Positions 35,547 to 42,848 of a stretch of DNA of 42,848 nt are shown here, in pieces. The DNA is from an uncultured Clostridium sp. (GTDB lineage: Bacteria > Bacillota > Clostridia > TANB77 > CAG-508), in the NCBI GenBank assembly GCA_947650745.1, contig CANSWM010000008.1, forward strand, positions 1 through 42,848. Reading direction: 5' to 3'. Within the stretch, counting starts at the first letter, position 1; each line of letters begins with the position of its first letter. Both the position numbers and the translations under genes were made by a program. The notes below the pieces were generated by a model that saw only the letters and a program-made list of their open reading frames with translations, searched no databases and was not told the DNA's origin.

Positions 35547-35905
35547 TTTTAAAATTTCTCCCTTCTTTGTTTAAAAAACTTTTTTTCTTTTTATACAATT
35601 AGGGATTTGGCAGTTTATCCCCAACGTTAACAATATTATTCTACACAAAAGGGTTAGTTTTGTCAATACATATTTTGAAAAAAATAGAAATTTTTTCAAA
35701 ATATTTTCCTACGGCTTTAAAGATTAGCTGTATGTAGGGTTATATGGTTTGTCCTTTTTGCGTTTTTTAGAAATTTAGCAAAAAATGTTGTTAGTTTTTT
35801 AGTTTTTTTAGTATTTCTTTTTGTTTTATAGTTTATTTTGTATAGGGGAATCTATGATTTATTGTCTTTTTTTGTGTTTTTTCTTCTATTTATTATATAG
35901 TATAT

Positions 35906-36391
35906 CTACATATTTATATATGTCTTTTGCATTTTTTCTATGCTTTCATTATTTTGTTTAAATCCATCTTCCATAAGTTTAAACATAGCTGTATGTTGTT
36001 GGTCATTAAGTATAAGTTTATCATCCATTCTTTTTAGTATGGTTTTTATATCTCCTATATCTTCTTTAATAAATCTCATTTCTCCACTTGCCCAAGTACG
36101 TAAGTTGTCAATTCTATCATTTGTTTCTTTATTTAATTTATCAATTTTTTCATTAGTTTTTTCAAATTGCTCGTCTATTTTTTCAAATCGCTCATCCATT
36201 TTTTCAAATCGCTCATCCATTTTTTCAAATCGCTCATCCATTTTTTCAAATCGCTCGTCTATTTTTTTAAATTGCTCATCCATTTTTTCAAATCGCTCGT
36301 CTATTTTTTTAAATTGTTGGTTCATTCGTCCAAATTCATTCATCATTATTTCAAAACCATTTACCATTGTATTAAATTGTTTTTCTTCCAT
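35906..36391 (-). CDS. coiled-coil protein with tandem KIDERFEKMDERFEKMD repeats
   Basis: 21-bp DNA tandem repeat gives repeated MDERFEK heptads. Confidence 0.75.
   Translation of the reverse strand: MEEKQFNTMVNGFEIMMNEFGRMNQQFKKIDERFEKMDEQFKKIDERFEKMDERFEKMDERFEKMDERFEKIDEQFEKTNEKIDKLNKETNDRIDNLRTWASGEMRFIKEDIGDIKTILKRMDDKLILNDQQHTAMFKLMEDGFKQNNESIEKMQKTYINM
36172..36318. repeat. ~21-bp tandem repeats (tttttcaaatcgctcatccat)
   Basis: about 6-7 units, some degenerate. Confidence 0.85.
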
Positions 36392-36692
36392 AAATTTTCC
36401 TCCTATTAATTAGTATGTTAAATTCATATTTTAGTCAATATGTAGTTAAAACTATATATTCTTATCACTCTCCCCTATTTTTTATTTTTCTCTGATTAAT
36501 TTTTGGCAGAATTGCCTAAGATTTTTTAAGCCACTTATAAAACTTTTGAATTAAACTAATAAATTAAATATATTAATTTATTTATACATTCATTTTTGTA
36601 ATAAGTCAAGCAAAATCCACCGACATTTTTCGACATTTGTATATTTAGAGTGTATAAGTTTCCCACTTAATACACTCCTTTTTTATATTATT

Positions 36693-37166
36693 TTATACTT
36701 TACTTCTTATTTTCTCTTCTATACTCGCAATTCTTTGAACGGTATCTTTGTTTATTCCAACTATCTGACTTATATCATCAAAACTCATATTTTTCTTATA
36801 CATATTAAATATAATTGTTTTCTTTACCTCATTTTCTCCTTTTTCTTTTTCAAATCTTGAATAATCAATTTTTGATATTAAATCTGCTATTGTATCGCTA
36901 TATATTTTTTCCATATAACTATCTTTCTTTAATTCTTCAATTTCTTTTTCGGTTTCTTGTATCATTATTTCATATTTACTTTTACTATTATTACCACTTA
37001 TCCATTCATTAACCTTTTCTTCTTCTATTTCAACCATTTCACATATTTCATTTATTTTCATTTGTTTCTTATACATATTAGTAGCAATTTCCTTTTTAGT
37101 TTGTTCTCTTCCTGATTTTTCCGCTTCTTTAAAATATTCCATCATATCTAATTTTTCAACATTCAT
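36693..37166 (-). CDS. helical protein resembling the C-terminal region of PD-(D/E)XK transposase/Rpn-type proteins
   Basis: MEYFKEAEKSGREQTKKEIATNMYKKQMKINEICEMVEIEEEKVNEWI; no nuclease core visible. Confidence 0.4.
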   Translation of the reverse strand: MNVEKLDMMEYFKEAEKSGREQTKKEIATNMYKKQMKINEICEMVEIEEEKVNEWISGNNSKSKYEIMIQETEKEIEELKKDSYMEKIYSDTIADLISKIDYSRFEKEKGENEVKKTIIFNMYKKNMSFDDISQIVGINKDTVQRIASIEEKIRSKV

Positions 37167-37362
37167 TTCATTTACCTCCTAATTTTATTTTATAGTTAAA
37201 TTATATCATTAGGTAAAATTTTATTCAAGTTATTTTGCTAATTTTTTAAAATGTATATAAATTAGTATATTTTTCCTGACTAGTGGCATATTATTTAGTA
37301 TAATGTATTAGAATACGTTGCTGTGTAATATTTTTATTATGTACAGTATTAAAAGAATACGT

Positions 37363-37396
37363 TAAAAGGATTCTCCAAAAAGGGAATCCTTTTTTA
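37363..37396. terminator. hairpin aaaaggattctccaaaaagggaatcctttttt
   Basis: inverted repeat + T-run. Confidence 0.7.
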
Positions 37397-37458
37397 CTGT
37401 ATATAGCAAAACAAAAAAAGAATCTAGACTTCATTTTCAAATCTAAATTCTTTTTTCT

Positions 37459-37833
37459 TTAATCTAATCTTCCTTGTATTCTACTTTGAATAGCATCTAT
37501 TTCATTAGTTTCTAATTTACTTTTCTTAGGTTCTTCTACTTTTGGTGGTATAATTGAACTGTAATTTTCTCCATCAAACACTTGAAGGTCAATAGTTCTT
37601 GTTAGTACATCTGTATAACTATATGTTGCATTTCCTTCTTCTTTATTATATTTTATAACAAATAAATTAGGATATGCCTTTTCTATAGTTGCTTCTTTTT
37701 CGAAAAATCTGCTTCTTCCAAGTGCACCTTTTACTATTATCTTTTGTCCTTCTTTTTCTTCAATATCTTCTCTTAAGTTTGTAATATCATCCCTATAAAT
37801 CATTTGACCACCCATCCTCTGTAAGATGGTCAA
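37459..37833 (-). CDS. veg: Veg family protein
   Basis: DDITNLREDIEEKEGQKIIVKGALGRSRFFEKEATIEKAYPNLFVIKY..YSYTDVLTRTIDLQVF. Confidence 0.88.
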   Translation of the reverse strand: MTILQRMGGQMIYRDDITNLREDIEEKEGQKIIVKGALGRSRFFEKEATIEKAYPNLFVIKYNKEEGNATYSYTDVLTRTIDLQVFDGENYSSIIPPKVEEPKKSKLETNEIDAIQSRIQGRLD

Positions 37834-37962
37834 ATTATATCATCTCCATTATAAAATGTCAAAAAAGCTCTTTATTTGTAGTATTTTGTTTTTTGTTTAT
37901 TTTACTATGGTTTGAAGGTTATTTTTTGTGTTATATTACATTTATGTTACAAAACGTAACAT

Positions 37963-38780
37963 TTACTTTTTCCCCTTCGCAAATCTGCCTCCTACTCGTT
38001 TTCCCCCATCATGAAGTTCTTCTGTTATATCTCTTATTGTTATAACTCTATTTCTATCTGCAAGTGCGACTTTTTCTGCAACTACAAGTGGATCTATAAA
38101 ATCTATTAAAACTCTTGCAGGAGAAGATGCAAAGTTTGCTCCGTGCTGCCATTATTGCCTCAAAAAAACTTTGACATGCCCCTGCAAAAATTACTAAATC
38201 TTTATCCGGTCTTGAATTTTTTCTTGCTTCTATTACTGAATTTATAAAATATTTAGAATTTCTATAATTGTATATATCTCCATAGTTTTCTCCATTTTTG
38301 ACCATGCCATCATGTCCGTGTAATTACTACTATATCAGGGTTATATCTTTTTATCAGGCTTCCTATCACTTGTGGTTGTCTGTTTTCTGGAATATTTTTT
38401 ACAATAGCATTTAATCCTAATTTTTGATAATATCTTGCTGATTTTCCAGTATATCTTCTATCTCCATCTAAATGTAAAATAACAGCACTTGTATTTTGAC
38501 TTCTTTTTCTTCCTTTTATAAAAACATCTTTTGCTGAAGTTTCTAGTCTGCTTTTTATTTTACTTTCTATACCTCTTTTTTCTATATTTACTTTTTCTTT
38601 ATCTATTTTTTCAAGGTCATTTATTTCGGCATCTGCTTCTATTCTGTATTGTACTCCACGTAAGATACAATAAGTTTTTCCGCCCTTTGATTTAATTATT
38701 CTATCTACATAAAACAATATATCTTTTCCATATGATATTCTTCCAACTATATCTCCTTTTTTTATTTCCACTTTTTTCAC
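37963..38780 (-). CDS. yabG: sporulation-specific protease YabG, two CGG +1 shifts
   Basis: NPDIVVIT[cGGA]HDGMVKNGENYGDIYNYRNSKYF (38316-38318); FFEAIMAA[cGGA]ANFASSPARVLIDFIDPL (38141-38143). Confidence 0.93.
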
Positions 38781-38918
38781 CTCTACTACTCTATTTTATG
38801 AGGTTTATTTTTGAATGGTGTATATAGATTTTTTCATTTTTTATGTTTTTTTGCATATTTTTTTATTTTTTACTAATAATATGCATGAATATACATTCGC
38901 TTGAAAGGGGGTTTTTAT

Positions 38919-39134
38919 ATGGCAACACAAAAGCATTTATATATTACTGGTACATCTAATGTTTCTTGGAAAGATGCAATAGTACAAGCAGTTGCAGAAG
39001 CTTCTAAAACAATAGATTATCTAACTTCTGTTAAGATTTTAGAGCAAAGAGCAAGTATTTCTGGCAAAAAACTTGCAGAATTTTATGTTGATTTAGATTT
39101 AGTTTTTAATATTGATAGAGAAAGAGAGGATTAA
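38919..39134 (+). CDS. dodecin-like small protein
   Basis: MATQKHLYITGTSNVSWKDAIVQAVAEASKTIDYLTSVKILEQRASISGKKLAEFYVDLDLVF. Confidence 0.75.
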   Translation: MATQKHLYITGTSNVSWKDAIVQAVAEASKTIDYLTSVKILEQRASISGKKLAEFYVDLDLVFNIDRERED

Positions 39135-39139
39135 TTGTT

Positions 39140-39608
39140 ATATGGACAAAATACAAACTAATAGCCAATATCAAACCTTTGTTGAGCAGAAATCGCCTAA
39201 CTCTCCAATTATAAAGAATTGTTTTAACGCATTTTGGGTTCGGTGGTCTTATATGTATTATAGGGCAACTTATATTAGATATTTGTAAATTTAGAGGGCT
39301 TGATACTGAGACTTCTGGAGCTATTACATCAATTATTTTAATTGGTTTTAGTGCTTTTTTAACATCTCTAAACCTATTCAATAGAATTGGGAAATTTGCA
39401 GGTGCTGGTTCTTTAGTTCCTATTACTGGCTTTGCAAACTCTATTGTTTCTCCTGCTATTGAGTATAAATCTGAAGGTTATGTTATGGGTGTTGGAGCAA
39501 AGATGTTTACTGTTGCAGGTCCTGTACTAGTTTACGGTATTTCTGCATCTATCTTGGTACGGAATTATCTTTCTTATTTTTAATACTCAAAGTGTTACAT
39601 TAGTATAG
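39140..39608 (+). CDS. spoVAC: stage V sporulation protein AC, two CGG +1 shifts (not in the ORF track)
   Basis: ..NCFNAFWV[cGGT]GLICIIGQLILDICKFRGLDTETSGAITSIILIGFSAFLTSLNLFNRIGKFAGAGSLVPITGFANSIVSPAIEYKSEGYVMGVGAKMFTVAGPVLVYGISASILV[cGGA]IIFLIF; CGG at 39241-39243 and 39560-39562. Confidence 0.94.
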
Positions 39609-39622
39609 AAAGGAGTTTGTTT

Positions 39623-40634
39623 ATGCAAAAACTAGGAAAACAAACTATAAAATTTGATACACCACCAAGTATCTTAGAAACTTCTTCAATTGTTGGTCCA
39701 AAAGAATCTCAAGGCCCACTTGCTAAATATTTTGATACTTGTTTAAATGATGAATTCTGGGGTGAAAAAACTTGGGAAAAAGCTGAAAGTAAGATTATAA
39801 AAGAAGCTATTAGCCTTGCTATTAATAAATCAAAACTTCCATCAGATAATATAGATTTTTGCTTTGCTGGTGACTTATTAAACCAATGTATTTCCGCAAG
39901 TTTTGGTCTTCGTAGCTTTTCTATTCCCTATTTTGGAATTTTTGGTGCCTGTTCAACTTTCGTTGAGGGTATGATACTTGCAAGTATATTTACTTCTTCT
40001 GGAATGGCTAATAACTGTTTATTCGCAACTTCTAGCCATTTTTGTAGTGCTGAAAAGCAATTTAGATTTCCACTAGAACTTGGAAATCAAAGGCCTCCGA
40101 CTTCTCAGTGGACTGTTACAGGTGGTGCAAGTGCAATTATTAGTTCTACTGGTGGAGGCCCTTATGTAACACATGCTACACCTCGGTAGAATTGTTGATA
40201 TGGGTATAAAAGACGCTAACAACATGGGAGCTGCAATGGCTCCTGCTGCAGTAGATACTATTGTTTCTCATTTAAAAGATACTGGTAGAAAACCAAGTTA
40301 TTATGATGCAATAATTACCGGAGACCTTGGTCATATTGGTAAAGATATAGTATCAGATATGATGATGACTTATGGCTATAATATTAAATCAAATTATAAT
40401 GATTGTGGTGTTCTTATCTTTGACAAGGAATCTCAAGATACTCACTCTGGTGGTAGTGGATGTGCCTGCTGTCGGTACTGTTTTTTCAGGATATTTATTT
40501 AATGAACTTAAAAATAAGAAATTAAATAAAATTTTACTTGTTGCAACTCGGAGCGCTTATGAATTCAACTTCATCGCAGCAAGGTGAAAGTATCCCTCGG
40601 TATAGCTCACGCAGTATCTATTGAAAATCTTTAA
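39623..40634 (+). CDS. spoVAD: stage V sporulation protein AD, four CGG +1 shifts
   Basis: THATP[cGGT]RIVDMGIKDANNMGAAMAPAA (40184-40186, zero-frame stop TAG follows directly); GSGCACC[cGGT]TVFSGYLFNEL (40473-40475); KILLVAT[cGGA]ALMNSTSSQQGESIP (40549-40551); [cGGT]IAHAVSIENL* (40598-40600). Confidence 0.95.
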
Positions 40635-40657
40635 GACATAAGAAAGGATAAAAAATA

Positions 40658-41050
40658 ATGGATATGTTTTTTCGCAGTTTAAATTTTATGGATTATATAT
40701 GGTGTTTTATCGTTGGTGGAATTATCTGTGTTATTGCTCAAATTTTAATAGATAAAACAAAAATAACTCCTGCAAGAATATTAGTACTTTTTGTAACTGT
40801 ACGGTGCTATTTTGCGGCGGCCTTGGATTATATGACTACATTATTGAGTTTGCAGGAGCTGGTGCAACTGTTCCAATTACTGGTTTTGGTGCAAACCTTG
40901 CAAAAGGTGCCATAAAGGGTGTTAAAGAATTTGGATTACTTCGGAGCATTTACTCGGGCGGTATAAAAGCTGCTGCCCGGTGGAATTGCAGCAGCAGTAT
41001 TTTTTGGATACATTGCCTCTTTAGTTGCAAAACCTAAAATGAAAAAATAA
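40658..41050 (+). CDS. spoVAE: stage V sporulation protein AE, six CGG +1 shifts including two adjacent quadruplets
   Basis: ..LFVTV[cGGT]AIL[cGGC][41 protein letters not shown][cGGA]AFT[cGGG][cGGT]IKAAA[cGGT][22 protein letters not shown]; CGG at 40802, 40815, 40942, 40955, 40959, 40978. Confidence 0.95.
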
Positions 41051-41170
41051 TATTATTGATTTTAAAGTCATAATATGTTATACTTTTATGGTAACCAAAG
41101 TTTAGTATAAGGATGTTTTTTTATTAACCATCCTTAGCTAGTTATTTTCCTTAAAGGAGGACATTGTAAT

Positions 41171-42142
41171 ATGGCAAAAACATCTTTGTTTTTAGCTAAT
41201 AATGTGACTCGGGTCTTAGACCACTTGTATGAAGCATACGAGGATTTGGGCAACGAGAATAGCTTATTAGCACATGACGAGCTCATGAATTTAGAGTTTG
41301 TTAAGGCCTTCGGCGCATGTGATTTCATTGAGGCTTCAAGTGATAATCCTGTAATTTTAGGAAAGTTCTTTACTTCTTGTATATCACTTAGCAAGGTACT
41401 CAATATTTCTGATACCACATGCTACGAATCCTGCTCTAGCGAGTCTCACGATGAAGAATTCTTTTTTGATTTTGCTTGGATTTCTCGTTTCTGTGCAGAA
41501 CATCCTCGTAGAAAAAAAAGAATGTGTGCCATAAAGTCTCGCAGTCACACAGTTGCTCTTGGAAGTAACACAGTCTATCTAAAAGACGGAACAGTAGCCC
41601 GAAACAAAGGATATATTTACCGGAAATTCGAGATGGCTAAAATAGCACTTGCATCTGAAAATGCCATTGTTAACAAAGGCACCGACCCGCTTAAGCTTAA
41701 GCACCCCATACACAGCAAGTCCGTAGAAGACGTTGTAGGGCCGGCTATTAAGCATTCTATATGTGATGAATATATAAGAATCGTTCGTCGCAGCAAGCGT
41801 TATGTAAAGCTCGCAAGAATGTATAAGGACTATGATGTTTTTTACAGAGGCAGATATTTCAAAAATAGCTATGAGAAAAAAGGCGACCCTACTCAGTTAA
41901 AAGTTAGCGCAGAAGTTCATAGCACTTCGCAATTGCAGCCGGTAAGCAGGAAAGAATCATACTTTCGGAATGTTATTTGGAGCACTCGTCATTTGAATGT
42001 GTTCCCCATTAATATGAAAGTTCCAACGGAATATGGTAAGCACAGTGTGAAGAATTTTTATTTGCATTTTGCAGCGCATACAGATCTTCGCTTTGTTCCT
42101 ACGCCGTTGTATCCTCACTTATTTTCAGGTAAATTACTTTAG
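41171..42142 (+). CDS. uncharacterised protein, GC-richer, probably foreign; three in-frame CGG codons with no compensating shift
   Basis: single open frame MAKTSLFLANNVTRVLDHLYEAYEDLG...; RBS aaaggagg upstream; Arg at CGG 41209-41211 (VTRVL), ~41621 (IYRKF), ~41965 (YFRNV). Confidence 0.65.
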   Translation: MAKTSLFLANNVTRVLDHLYEAYEDLGNENSLLAHDELMNLEFVKAFGACDFIEASSDNPVILGKFFTSCISLSKVLNISDTTCYESCSSESHDEEFFFDFAWISRFCAEHPRRKKRMCAIKSRSHTVALGSNTVYLKDGTVARNKGYIYRKFEMAKIALASENAIVNKGTDPLKLKHPIHSKSVEDVVGPAIKHSICDEYIRIVRRSKRYVKLARMYKDYDVFYRGRYFKNSYEKKGDPTQLKVSAEVHSTSQLQPVSRKESYFRNVIWSTRHLNVFPINMKVPTEYGKHSVKNFYLHFAAHTDLRFVPTPLYPHLFSGKLL

Positions 42143-42161
42143 TCCACAAGCAGGAAATTAA

Positions 42162-42198
42162 AAAGGAGGCGCCCATCTCTTTAGGCGTCTTCTTTTAG
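42162..42198 (+). terminator. hairpin aaaaggaggcgccc...ggcgtcttctttt
   Basis: inverted repeat + T-rich tail after 41171 gene. Confidence 0.6.
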
Positions 42199-42324
42199 TT
42201 TCATAATTTACACATTGCTTATTTTATGTAAATATGATATAATATTAACATATCAGCTAATTTGTTTTTAGCTTTAGAATTTAATCACTTTTCTATAATT
42301 ATTTCTACTATAAGGAGGAAAACT

Positions 42325-42492
42325 ATGGTACAACAACCCGTGGAAAAAAACGTGGGCGAAAATTCAGACTATTGTATCAATGCTTCGGAGCAAATTGACT
42401 TAGAACAAGTTTCTCTCGGAATTATTTCGCATTGTAGCTTTCTTTTAGAATTAGACTCTTACAAGATTTTAGACGTACTGAATTTTATGTAG
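42325..42492 (+). CDS. small uncharacterised acidic protein
   Basis: RBS aaggagg; MVQQPVEKNVGENSDYCINASEQIDLEQVSLGIISHCSFLLELDSYKILDVLNFM*. Confidence 0.5.
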   Translation: MVQQPVEKNVGENSDYCINASEQIDLEQVSLGIISHCSFLLELDSYKILDVLNFM

Positions 42493-42522
42493 TATTCTTT
42501 ACTTATTTACCTATGAAATAGT

Positions 42523-42556
42523 TGTTTAGGGGTGCCCCTTCTTGAGGTACCCCTTT
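42523..42556. terminator. hairpin ttaggggtgcccc..tgaggtaccccttttt
   Basis: inverted repeat with T-run between convergent genes. Confidence 0.65.
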
Positions 42557-42567
42557 TTAATAAATAT

Positions 42568-42831
42568 TTAAGTTCTCGATTCTACGAGAATTTTAATTCC
42601 AGTTCTATCTTCCCCTTCAACTTCAACTTCTGCAAAAGCTGGTACACATACTAAGTCAACTCCTGCTGGTGCTACGAACCCTCTTGCTATTGCAACCGCC
42701 TTAATTGCTTGGTTTAATGCTCCTGCTCCAATTGCTTGCATTTCTGCTTTACTACTTTCTTTTACCAAACCAGCTATTGCTCCTGCAACTGAATTTGGAT
42801 TTGATTTTGATGAGATTTTTAAAACTTCCAT
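42568..42831 (-). CDS. spoVS: stage V sporulation protein S
   Basis: MEVLKISSKSNPNSVAGAIAGLVKESSKAEMQAIGAGALNQAIKAVAIARGFVAPAGVDLVCVPAF. Confidence 0.95.
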   Translation of the reverse strand: MEVLKISSKSNPNSVAGAIAGLVKESSKAEMQAIGAGALNQAIKAVAIARGFVAPAGVDLVCVPAFAEVEVEGEDRTGIKILVESRT

Positions 42832-42848
42832 TGTTTGTGCCTCCTATA

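Noticed and set aside
36172-36318. CRISPR-like array
   Set aside because: Tandem 21-bp coding repeats without spacers inside a coiled-coil ORF.
135-41050. Sequencing or assembly indel errors as the cause of the frame breaks
   Set aside because: All breaks are +C before GG only in Gly phase. Random or motif-driven base-calling errors at CGG or GG would also occur in the other two phases, and I saw none; ~30 out-of-phase CGGs are clean. Not fully excludable without reads.
135-41050. Degenerating pseudogenes in a reduced genome
   Set aside because: Essential genes are affected, no other stops or indels are present, each break has an identical signature, and intact RBSs and terminators remain.
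135-41050. Simple reassignment of CGG to another amino acid
   Set aside because: Reassignment keeps the frame; here the downstream homology is consistently in +1 after CGG.
20063-42142. Using the two GC-rich ORFs as proof that CGG = Arg in this organism
   Set aside because: Both differ in composition from the native genes and are unknown families; they remain a genuine caveat but do not outweigh ~54 consistent native sites.

Overview
AT-rich chromosomal window from a spore-forming Firmicute, probably Clostridia. It carries housekeeping genes (ileS, clpX, clpP, tig, gmk, rpoZ, remA, infC-rpmI-rplT, rarA, ruvA, trmL, valS, uvrA, rplS, trmD, rimM, khpA, rpsP, ffh, ylxM), a two-component system, a class B sortase with a candidate substrate, and sporulation genes (yunB, a SPOCS/LysM protein, yabG, spoVAC-AD-AE, spoVS). 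MAIN OBSERVATION: about 25 recognisable genes appear broken by single-base frameshifts, and every break I found has the same form. The upstream frame reaches an in-frame CGG codon. Skipping its C and continuing with GGN (Gly) restores the conserved protein, with Gly at the expected family position. I count about 54 such sites by eye, including six in spoVAE (two of them back to back, CGGG CGGT), six in the SPOCS/LysM gene, four in uvrA and four in spoVAD. Out-of-frame CGG triplets (AGC GGA, GCG GTA, ACG GCT and similar, roughly 30 seen in coding sequence) never cause a break. No native gene here uses CGG as plain Arg, although AGA, AGG, CGT, CGC and CGA all occur as sense codons. This looks like genome-wide +1 recoding: CGG is a hungry or unassigned codon that slips +1, or CGGN is decoded as a quadruplet glycine codon. 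The only conflicting ORFs are two compositionally distinct, GC-richer, probably foreign genes (20063-20281 and 41171-42142) that contain in-frame CGG with no compensating shift. All counts and homology calls are by eye, without tools.
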